From: Luteibaculum oceani
Lineage (GTDB): Bacteria > Bacteroidota > Bacteroidia > Flavobacteriales_D > Luteibaculaceae
Length of the DNA stretch: 64,000 bases
Reading direction: 5' to 3'
Assembly (NCBI RefSeq): GCF_007995015.1
Contig: NZ_VORB01000002.1
Span: 1 to 64,000, forward strand
Shown piece after piece: positions 1 through 7,500 of the stretch (position 1 is its first letter; each line of letters begins with the position of its first letter). The notes below the pieces were generated by a model. The model searched no databases, had not been told where the DNA came from, and saw nothing but the letters and a program-made list of their open reading frames with translations. Made by a program: the position numbers and the translations under genes.

Positions 1-66
1 TACTTGGATATAAAAAGAGCGGGGATTAACTATGTTGACGTGCTCGAAGCACTATGGCTATATTAA
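1..66 (+). CDS. C-terminal end of an unknown gene (partial)
   Basis: Frame 1 is open from the first base to a TAA at 64-66 and would encode only the last 21 residues of a protein that begins upstream of the window. The tail ends in DVLEALWLY. This is too short to assign a family. It is called as coding only because it is open to the window edge and ends just before a clearly non-coding, AT-rich stretch. It could equally be a chance reading frame. Confidence 0.25.
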   Translation, partial: YLDIKRAGINYVDVLEALWLY

Positions 67-241
67 ACTTAGTCCGCTCTTTTGTTCTTTCTGTTTATTT
101 GAGAATATAATCTTTTGCAAGCTTAGGATGCCTATAAATAATGCGGGAAATGTTCGCTAAACAAAGTTTTTCGCCTGGTGTTTCCGCCGTGTTTTTATTT
201 TCCAGTTTTTAAAGGGTATTTTAACCTCCAAATAAAAGTCG

Positions 242-301
242 CGGCTAACCTTCGTGCGGATTAAAGACTAAACGCCTTTAATCCCGCACTATTCATAGCC
301 G
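242..301. repeat. Nested imperfect inverted repeats (cruciform-like)
   Basis: The inner arms are GTGCGGATTAAAG (254-266) and CTTTAATCCCGCAC (276-289), complementary except for one bulged base, around a 9-nt loop. Outer arms CGGCTA (242-247) and TAGCCG (296-301) also pair, so the whole segment can fold into one long stem. There is no terminal T-run, so it does not look like an ordinary terminator. It sits immediately outside the left inverted repeat flanking the Fic gene and may belong to the same mobile unit (inference). Confidence 0.6.
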
Positions 302-306
302 AGGCC

Positions 307-320
307 GTTGTACACCATAT
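307..320. repeat. Left 14-bp inverted repeat flanking the Fic gene
   Basis: GTTGTACACCATAT matches the reverse complement of 1344-1357 at 13 of 14 positions. The two copies face each other across the Fic gene, about 1 kb apart. Confidence 0.6.
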
Positions 321-351
321 AAAATATCGCTTCGAAATTAGGGGATTCCAC

Positions 352-359
352 TATCTTTG
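352..359 (+). promoter_or_regulatory. Possible -7 promoter box of the Fic gene
   Basis: TATCTTTG fits the Bacteroidota -7 consensus TAnnTTTG, but no good -33 TTG is seen at the usual distance. It lies 21 nt before the ATG at 381. A 9-nt direct repeat, GATACTATC, occurs at 359-367 and 372-380, between the box and the start codon, and might be an operator. Confidence 0.4.
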
Positions 360-380
360 ATACTATCAAATGATACTATC

Positions 381-1340
381 ATGAAGCCGCCCTATGAGAT
401 AAACACCAAAATCCTAAAGCTCGTTACTTCCATCTCTGAGAAAATAGGTGAAGTAAATGCCTCTTTTCTGGTCAAGTCTTCGCCAAGCTTAAGAAAACAG
501 AATCAAATAAAAACCATCCACTCTTCTCTTAAGATTGAGGGTAATACTCTAACGGAACAGCAAATAACTGCTATTCTAGAGAACAAAAGGGTGATAGGAC
601 CAGAAAAGGACATTAAGGAGGTTCATAACGCGATTAAGGTCTATGAACAGATTGAAAATTTCAAGTTTGATTCATTAAACTCATTTCTTGATGCTCATAA
701 GACCTTAATGGATGGCTTAATCTCTGATCCCGGAGTCTTTAGAAAAGAAGGTGTGGGTATCGTTAAAGGATCAAAAATTGAACATATGGCTCCACCTGCC
801 CAGAATGTTCGGTATTTAATGTCTGATCTCTTTAAATACTTAAAATCAGATGATGAAATCACTTTAGTAAAAAGCTGTGTATTTCACTATGAAATGGAGT
901 TTATACATCCGTTCACTGATGGAAATGGGCGAATGGGGCGTTTATGGCAGACTATTATTTTGATGTCCAAATACCCTGTCTTTCAGTTTATACCTTTTGA
1001 AACTTTGATTTCAGAGACTCAAGAAGACTACTACAATGTGCTTTCGATTTGTGATAAGACCGGTAAATCCACCCTTTTTATAGAGTATATGCTATCCGTA
1101 GTTAATGATGCTTTGGAGGCGTTACTTAACAATACGGTCTCAATCATTATGAATCAAGATGATCGACTAAAACACTTTTACTCCTTGAACATAAATTCAT
1201 TCACACGGAAAGACTATATGCAGGTTTTTAAACATCTAAGTAGTGCCTCCGCCAGCAGAGACTTAAAGGCTGGGCTAGAGATTGGATTATTCACAAAGTC
1301 AGGCGACAAAAGGCTTACCACCTACCATTTAAAGGAGTAA
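381..1340 (+). CDS. Fic family AMP-transferase-like protein
   Basis: This is a 319-aa Fic/DOC protein. Fic enzymes usually transfer AMP from ATP to a hydroxyl group of a target protein. The full catalytic motif HPFTDGNGRMGR is present near residue 177, with the His, the acidic residue, and the Asn and Arg needed for ATP and metal binding. Near residue 51 the sequence SSLKIEGN fits the inhibitory-helix motif (S/T)xxx(E)(G/N), so this is a self-inhibited form with the inhibitory helix N-terminal to the Fic core. The length and N-terminal Fic_N-like region match the widespread single-gene bacterial Fic proteins, and the C-terminal part looks like a winged-helix tail. ATG 381 is preferred over an upstream in-frame TTG (357), which overlaps a possible promoter box. 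No partner antitoxin is adjacent. Inverted repeats on both sides suggest it was acquired as a unit. The target is unknown. Confidence 0.92.
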   Translation: MKPPYEINTKILKLVTSISEKIGEVNASFLVKSSPSLRKQNQIKTIHSSLKIEGNTLTEQQITAILENKRVIGPEKDIKEVHNAIKVYEQIENFKFDSLNSFLDAHKTLMDGLISDPGVFRKEGVGIVKGSKIEHMAPPAQNVRYLMSDLFKYLKSDDEITLVKSCVFHYEMEFIHPFTDGNGRMGRLWQTIILMSKYPVFQFIPFETLISETQEDYYNVLSICDKTGKSTLFIEYMLSVVNDALEALLNNTVSIIMNQDDRLKHFYSLNINSFTRKDYMQVFKHLSSASASRDLKAGLEIGLFTKSGDKRLTTYHLKE

Positions 1341-1343
1341 AAA

Positions 1344-1357
1344 ATACGGTGTACAAC
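1344..1357. repeat. Right 14-bp inverted repeat flanking the Fic gene
   Basis: This is the reverse complement of 307-320 with one mismatch. It starts 3 nt after the Fic stop codon. See the left copy. Confidence 0.6.
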
Positions 1358-1464
1358 AATGATCTGAGCTGAAATCCTAGCTTTGAAAAAATTTTTAATA
1401 CACCTGAATGGATTATGAAGGGTTTAGTTCCGTTTTTATACGATCAATTGATACTATTTAAAAC

Positions 1465-2052
1465 ATGATTTTCAGGCAGTTAATACTTCTTTTTGCATTT
1501 CTCGCATTCATATGCAGCCTTTCGGCTCAAGACAATGACACCCTTATCATTTACCCCAATCCATTTACCGATACTGCACATTTTGAAATTAAGAACCTCG
1601 AGCAGGATACTATTACCCTTCGGGTTTTTAATCGCTGGGGAGAAACAATCCAGTCCTTTTACGTTAATACCGTACTAAGTGGAAATGTAAAAGATACACT
1701 AGTTGCCAATTCTCTGGAGCAGGGAACCTACTTCGTTGAATATCGTGTTAACTCCGGGGAAAAAAATAGGCTCATTACTAAAACCCAAACAACAACCATA
1801 GAAGATCTTTACTCTAATGATGAGGTCCTTTCTATCTTTCCTAATCCTACACAAGATGAGCTAAGCATACAAGCCAAGGAGCCAATACATTCCGTGGAGC
1901 TCATGGATTTAGTTGGGAAAAAGCTGTTGTTTAGAGATGGTATGCGGGGAAATACAGTTAAGATGGAGCTATATAATTTTATTCCTGGGACCTATGTGGT
2001 AAGGGTTTATTTGTGGAACTCAAAAATTTCGAAGCGGATAATTTTACATTAA
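1465..2052 (+). CDS. Small secreted protein made of two T9SS type A sorting-domain-like repeats
   Basis: This 195-aa protein starts with a signal peptide (about residues 1-21, ending in LSAQ). It then has two copies of the pattern seen in T9SS type A C-terminal domains. The first has YPNPFTD near residue 30, an NRWGE-type turn and a GTYFVEY strand. The second has FPNPTQDEL near residue 121, LMDLVGKK, then GTYVVRVY and a basic KRIILH end. The second copy is in the proper C-terminal position to direct outer-membrane export and surface anchoring. There is no room for a separate functional domain, which is odd because these tails normally follow a large cargo. ATG 1465 leads directly into the signal peptide. 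The function is unknown: it could be a surface filler, a relic of a larger protein, or a structural Ig-like pair. Confidence 0.8.
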   Translation: MIFRQLILLFAFLAFICSLSAQDNDTLIIYPNPFTDTAHFEIKNLEQDTITLRVFNRWGETIQSFYVNTVLSGNVKDTLVANSLEQGTYFVEYRVNSGEKNRLITKTQTTTIEDLYSNDEVLSIFPNPTQDELSIQAKEPIHSVELMDLVGKKLLFRDGMRGNTVKMELYNFIPGTYVVRVYLWNSKISKRIILH

Positions 2053-2172
2053 TTACTTAAAAGCTAAGTAATCTATGAGCATATCGGTTTGTTAGGGTTT
2101 CAGCAGGGCTTAAATCTTTACTTTGTGCGAAGAAAGTTGGGTATAATCATTTTTCGAATTTTGCTAATCCCG

Positions 2173-3033
2173 ATGGCTGTTTTTAGATTTTTAGTTTTTC
2201 AGTTTTTATTAATTACCGTCCTTTCCTGTAATAATCGCGAGGTCACTAAAATTGAGGTCACCTATCTTGATTGGTTTAAAATTCCATTTTCGGATTTGAA
2301 TGTTCCAGTCGGAACAAGATTCTTTGTTGAAGGAAATGCCATCTGTAAAGAAAAAGACAGTACTCTTTTTATATTGGCCATAGACACATCAGATTTTCAA
2401 CTGCTAAGCCTCGATGGAGAAGTTGCAGTCAAGGTAAATTCAAATCCTCATTTCAATAACAATTGGAGGAAAATTCCTCCAGGGACCATACCAACTCCAA
2501 TGTCGGCTGAGCAATTTGATGTTTTCCAGAATTACTTTAAATATCATTTAATTGGTAAATCGGTTTTACCTCTTCTTAATAATGACTCTTTGAATCTTGT
2601 AAACCTGATAGAGGGTAGGGTTGTTCTCTTAAACTTTTGGTATTATGGATGTATTCCGTGTATGGCAGAAATTCCGGCACTTAATATGTTGGACTCCATA
2701 TATAGGGGCGACAAAAATTTTAAAATTTACTCTCTTTTTAGGGATAGTGTGAAAAGTAAGGCCGGTAAGCTATATTTTGAATCTACTGCGAAGAGTTCGG
2801 TCAATTATGAAAATTATTTGCCAGTAGATATTGATCTCGAGATAATTCCTAATTCTGCAAATGTTGCAAAAACTCTTTCAATTTTTGGTTACCCCACGAA
2901 TTTGTTGATAGATGAAAAAGGAATCGTGAGAAAAATTTATGCCGGTGCATCGGTAAATACTGAAGAAAATATTAAATCCATCCAGCAAATTCAATTCGAT
3001 ATCAAAAAACTTCTGGCAGAAAAAAAGGGGTAG
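2173..3033 (+). CDS. TlpA/thioredoxin-fold lipoprotein
   Basis: This 286-aa lipoprotein probably reduces or shuttles disulfides in the cell envelope. ATG 2173 gives a clean lipoprotein signal (hydrophobic run, then LSC at residue 16). The longer frame from 2089 puts extra basic and hydrophobic sequence in front and is less likely. The C-terminal half is a thioredoxin fold of the TlpA/AhpC-TSA type: VVLLNFWYYGC leads into the redox motif CIPC near residue 160, and a cis-Pro region, FGYPTNLLIDEKG, lies near residue 240. The N-terminal 130 residues have no recognisable domain. It is followed by another lipoprotein gene about 100 nt downstream. The redox partner is not evident. Confidence 0.85.
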   Translation: MAVFRFLVFQFLLITVLSCNNREVTKIEVTYLDWFKIPFSDLNVPVGTRFFVEGNAICKEKDSTLFILAIDTSDFQLLSLDGEVAVKVNSNPHFNNNWRKIPPGTIPTPMSAEQFDVFQNYFKYHLIGKSVLPLLNNDSLNLVNLIEGRVVLLNFWYYGCIPCMAEIPALNMLDSIYRGDKNFKIYSLFRDSVKSKAGKLYFESTAKSSVNYENYLPVDIDLEIIPNSANVAKTLSIFGYPTNLLIDEKGIVRKIYAGASVNTEENIKSIQQIQFDIKKLLAEKKG

Positions 3034-3129
3034 TAAATAACCATAGTAGGCGGTAGATGTGTGAAAACAATTTCTATTAAGTTTACCTCCGTAATTACCA
3101 CCAATTCTCATACCTAACAATTGATATCG

Positions 3130-3912
3130 ATGATTCGTATTCTTAGTCTTTTCCTGGTTTTATTTTGCTTGGCTTGTAATAACGCTATTCCAAGGTTTCA
3201 AGATCATGTTCGAATTGCACTTATTCCATTTGCATCTGGAGATACGGCCTACGCTATGCCAGAATTAGTCAAATCAGAGGGGTTAGCGCCTTATCATTGG
3301 CGTTTATCCTACCTGCTTACCGGAGTGCCCAAACTGCATGCTCCCGAGAATAGGTATAAAATGGATTCCATCGGTTCCCATTACCCTGATTCCAATCGAG
3401 TGATTAGAATGTTCTTGGAGGAGTATTCCAAAGATGAAAGAATGGTAAATGCTTTTGAGACCTCTATAGCTGCAATTATGGACCCCAATTTTAGAAAGGA
3501 GAAGATTTATACGATGGACGAAGCGCTAGAAGTTGCATCTGTGTTCTTCTACGCGGATCAGGTAAATCCAGACTCTACCGTTAGAACAAAAGTTTGCATA
3601 GGGATAAATGGGGTGGAAGAAGCAAAATGGATGGATGACAGGCTGCTTTTGGAAGCTTTTTGCTATGAGGCAATTTTTACTGAAGTAATAAAGGATTCCT
3701 CGGCCCTGGATAATATGTACGACCTACATAAAAGGGCAGTTGTAAAAGCTGCTAAAGATTCTCTTGAAAACCTAGACCAATATTTGTTGGATGTTAGGAA
3801 GAACCTGATGGTAGAAATGAGGAGAGAACCGGAGTTAAGAAAAAGACTTCGGGAGTACTATGCTCTACATGAAAAAAGTTTGGCCTTTCAATTAACCGGG
3901 GAGAGTGAATAG
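3130..3912 (+). CDS. Lipoprotein of unknown function
   Basis: This is a 260-aa protein with a lipoprotein signal: a short basic start, a hydrophobic run, then LFCLAC with the Cys at about residue 16. The mature part is mostly helical and charged in its last third (DLHKRAVVKAAKDSLE onward), possibly a coiled coil. No family was recognised. ATG 3130 is preferred over the in-frame TTG at 3121 because it gives a compact signal peptide. It lies about 100 nt after the thioredoxin-fold lipoprotein, and its last codons are followed by a long non-coding stretch. Confidence 0.75.
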   Translation: MIRILSLFLVLFCLACNNAIPRFQDHVRIALIPFASGDTAYAMPELVKSEGLAPYHWRLSYLLTGVPKLHAPENRYKMDSIGSHYPDSNRVIRMFLEEYSKDERMVNAFETSIAAIMDPNFRKEKIYTMDEALEVASVFFYADQVNPDSTVRTKVCIGINGVEEAKWMDDRLLLEAFCYEAIFTEVIKDSSALDNMYDLHKRAVVKAAKDSLENLDQYLLDVRKNLMVEMRREPELRKRLREYYALHEKSLAFQLTGESE

Positions 3913-4408
3913 GCTGAGTAAACTTGCGTTTGAAAATGGAGAGGTAGCGGGATTGAACTGGATGTAGAAAAGTACAAGCGCAGCTGTATCACAATCGTAG
4001 GTCATATTGGGTAGACTTTGGTTTTTAACTCCAAAACATTTGATTATAACCCCAAGAGCATGGAATTGAGGAGGTTAGGGGGGCGGTAGCGCTGTTTCCA
4101 TTAAATTTTTTCGAAAAGTATTTTGCTCTTCGATCCAAACAGACAATGACCCTAGAAATAGTTCTGCAATGTTCTAGGAACTGTGACTGGGGGCACCCGA
4201 TTTTATAGCGGGTCACTGAGGTCCGTGCACAGGTAGGGCGAGACTGATGGATGCTTGTGATTTTGGGATAAAACCTGTTTTTTTAAAAAAGTATGAGGCT
4301 ATTAGTATAAATAAGAATCTGAGCTATTTCTTTGACGCTCAATAATGACTGATGGTAATTAACAAGAAATTGTTGACTTTACTACTATGCAGGAAGGGGA
4401 AGTGAGAG
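3913..4408. other. Non-coding spacer upstream of the NRPS operon
   Basis: About 500 nt contain no credible gene; a 63-codon minus-strand frame at 4025-4216 lacks any recognisable feature. Short inverted repeats can be found, but no clear terminator for the preceding gene. The length suggests room for regulation of the operon downstream. Confidence 0.5.
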
Positions 4409-4440
4409 TTGACTTGTACTTTCTATTTTAACTACTTTTG
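4409..4440 (+). promoter_or_regulatory. Promoter of the NRPS-PKS operon
   Basis: TTG at 4409-4411 (within TTGAC) and TACTTTTG at 4433-4440 are separated by 21 nt. This fits the Bacteroidota consensus of a -33 TTG and a -7 TAnnTTTG with a 19-21 nt spacer. It predicts transcription from about 4447 and a leader of about 64 nt before the ATG at 4511. Confidence 0.65.
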
Positions 4441-4510
4441 CGCAAAAGGGCAAAGCCTTAATTGTTACCAGCAATAATCCAACCAACCTCTACCCGCCAG
4501 CCAATTGAAA

Positions 4511-7500
4511 ATGAAGACATTAACTAGTAACCAAAAAGCCATTTGGTTTGATCAACTTGTTCATTACAATTCCTCATTATATAACCTCGGCGGGTATGTG
4601 CGCATAGCCGGCGATTTAAATTTGAATCTGCTTGAAAAGGCAATTTCGGAAACCATTGCTTCTGCGGATATTTTCCAACAATCCATTCAACTTGTGGAGG
4701 GAGAGCCTCAATTTGGTTCGGAAATAGATTCAAGTGCTTTTCAGGTTCATGATTTACGAGGAACGCACAAAACGGAATCTGAGTTAAAAGCACAATTAAA
4801 AAACGAGCATAAAATCCCGTTAAATTGGAACGAGGGTGAATTGTTTTCTTTTGGCTTGTTTATCCTTTCCGATGACCTCAGCTATTGGCATATAAAAGTG
4901 CATCATGTGCTTATGGATGGTTGGGCTGTTTCGGTGCTGGTAAAAAAGGCCAGTGAAAATTACAACCAACTTTTATTAAAGGGAACCCTTTCGAGTCCGC
5001 TTCCCCTATTTGAGGCGGCCGTTCGAGAGGATCTGGAATATGTAGAGAGCGATGAGTACGAAAACGATAAAAGGTATTGGCTAAAGCAATTTGAGACGCT
5101 ACCCAGTAGTGTTAAATTTCCAGAGCCCACGCCTGCTGCACCAGAAATTGAAGGAAGTTTTAGAAAATCATTTTCTCTGTCATGGAAATCCTATAGTGCG
5201 CTCAACGAATTGGCTAGAGCGCATAACCAAAGTACTTTTCATCTTTTTCTTGCGGCTCTATACGCCTACTTTTCAAAGTCCTATCAAATCGATGATTTAT
5301 GTATGGGTACGCCGATACTGAATCGGCCAAGTAAAGCTTTTAAAAATACGGTTGGTCTATTTACCGGGATAAGCCCCCTTAGAATTCAAGGACCTAAACA
5401 CCTAAGCATTTCGGAAATAGGGCAAAACCTTCGCAAGCAACTTCGTCAGAATTTCCGTCATCAACGATTTCCTTTAAGCCATTTGGTGCAGGAACTCAAG
5501 AAGACTTATCCCAAGACAAACCGGTTATTTGACGCGGTGTTGTCCTTTGAAAAGCACGACTATCAGGTTCGGTTTGGAGCTGCAACAACACAACAAGAGG
5601 CCCTTCCACATGGGGATGAGCAAACTCCACTGGCATTATATGTTCGTGAATATGGCGCTGGTGAGCCGGTTACTATCGACTTGGATTTTAGGGGCGAAAT
5701 ATGGGATGATTTCCATTCCAGTCAGTTTGTGAATCAATTCCAGAGCGTGCTTGCGCGTATGGATCAATTGATTGAACAACCGATATCCGAGCTAAACTTG
5801 TTGACGCCTGACGATCTCGATCAACAATTAAAGGAATGGAATTATGCCGATAATGCACTGGGCAAGACTGTAGTAGAAATGTTTTCTAATGCGGTTGATC
5901 AATTTCCAAATCAATTAGCCGTAGCAGATGGGGAGGAAGAAATTTCCTACGAAGTGCTGGATAAAAGAAGCAATCAATTATCGCATTTACTGGCTGCTAA
6001 TCACATTTCAAAAGGGGATATTGTAGGGATTAGAACCGATAGAAAGGTTCACACCATAATTTCAATTTTAGCCATTCTAAAGGCGGGTGGTGCCTATTTG
6101 CCCATAGATTCTAATTACCCTGTTGAACGACAAAGGTATATGGTTGAAGATGCCCAAATTAAAAGCTTGATTACAGCGGGTGATGAGCAGGTGGATTTGG
6201 GTGTACCCGCTTTGAAAATCCAAGATGAAGTACTGGATAGTTATCCTACTACGGCGTTAAATTTAACTATAAACCCTTCCGATTCTGCCTACTTAATATA
6301 CACTTCGGGATCAACCGGGCAACCCAAGGGTGTTGTTGTAACGCACCGAGGAACGGTGAATCAAAGTTTGGAGCAAGTCAAGGCCTTCGAGGTAAGTCCA
6401 TCAGATCGCTGCATGCTTTTTTCCTCTTTGTCCTTTGATTCCTCTGTTGCGGAGATCTTCATGGCCTTATTTTCTGGGTCTAGTCTGCATATTTGTCCAG
6501 AAGATACCAGGAAAAACCCATCGGATTTTGAAGCCTTTTTAGCACAAGAGCGCATCAGTTACCTAACAGTAACGCCTTCGTTTTTAAGCTTACTGCGTCC
6601 AGAAGCTTTTAAGGGAGTTCGTGCGCTATTAACAGGAGGAGAGGCCGTTAAACGCAAGGATATAAGACGCATTGCACAATATTGTAGGCATTTTAATGTG
6701 TATGGGCCAACGGAAAACTCAGTTACCTCTACTTTTTACGAATTCGACGAGCGGATTCCAACCGGTATAAATATGCCCATTGGAAAGCCGGTGCCCAATA
6801 CCCAAGTTTATATACTAGATGCAGATTTAAGCCTGCTGCCGATAGGAAGTGTTGGTGAAATATATTTGGGAGGAGCCCAGTTGTCTAAGGGGTACATACA
6901 CCGCCCTGAGATTACAGCCGAACGTTTTATTGCCTCGCCCTTTGCCAAGGGAGAAAAACTGTACAAAACAGGGGATCTTGGTAAATTCTTGCCCGATGGA
7001 AATATTGTTTACCTGGGAAGAACAGATAATCAGATAAAGCTTCGTGGATTTAGGATTGAAATAGGGGAGATTGAAAATGGACTGATAGAGCACCCCGAAA
7101 TAAGCAACGCAGGGGTGCTTTTAAAAACCGATCATTCTGGGGAGGGCTACCTCCTTGCTTTCTATGTTTCTAATAAGGAACTCAGCGAAACTGAATTAAA
7201 AGAGCATTTGGGGGCCTTCCTACCCGAATTTATGGTACCTAGCTTTTTTCATCGGCTGGAAAAAATGCCTTTATCGGTAAATGGTAAGGTGGACCGGGAT
7301 GTACTGCATAAAATTGAGTATAGAAAATTATCGAATCCGAAGGAGTGTCAAAATTTAGAAACGGATTTTGAATTTTGGATTGCTGAAAAGTGGAAAACAC
7401 TTCTTGGAGTTGAAATAGTAGGAAAAGAATCAAATTTTTTCCAATTAGGTGGACACAGTCTAAAAGCAGCTAAGTTTATTGGTCTTTTAGAAAAGGAACA

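Larger units (their letters stand above)
67..351. other. Non-coding spacer with palindromic structure
   Basis: No convincing gene is seen here. The right half holds nested inverted repeats at 242-301 and one arm of the inverted repeat that flanks the Fic gene; both are listed separately. An inverted copy of AAAAGAGCGG (13-22) occurs as CCGCTCTTTT at 74-83, followed by a T-rich run. With a loop of about 50 nt it is a poor terminator. Confidence 0.5.

Noticed and set aside
13-83. Terminator formed by AAAAGAGCGG and CCGCTCTTTT
   Set aside because: The loop would be about 50 nt and overlaps the end of the partial reading frame; a stable terminator is unlikely.
242-320. Integron attC site
   Set aside because: The stem is long, but the expected RYYYAAC and GTTRRRY core sites cannot be matched at both ends, and no integrase gene is in the window.
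2878-3120. 80-aa minus-strand frame across the lipoprotein spacer
   Set aside because: It overlaps the end of the thioredoxin-fold gene and shows no coding features; the plus-strand genes explain the region.
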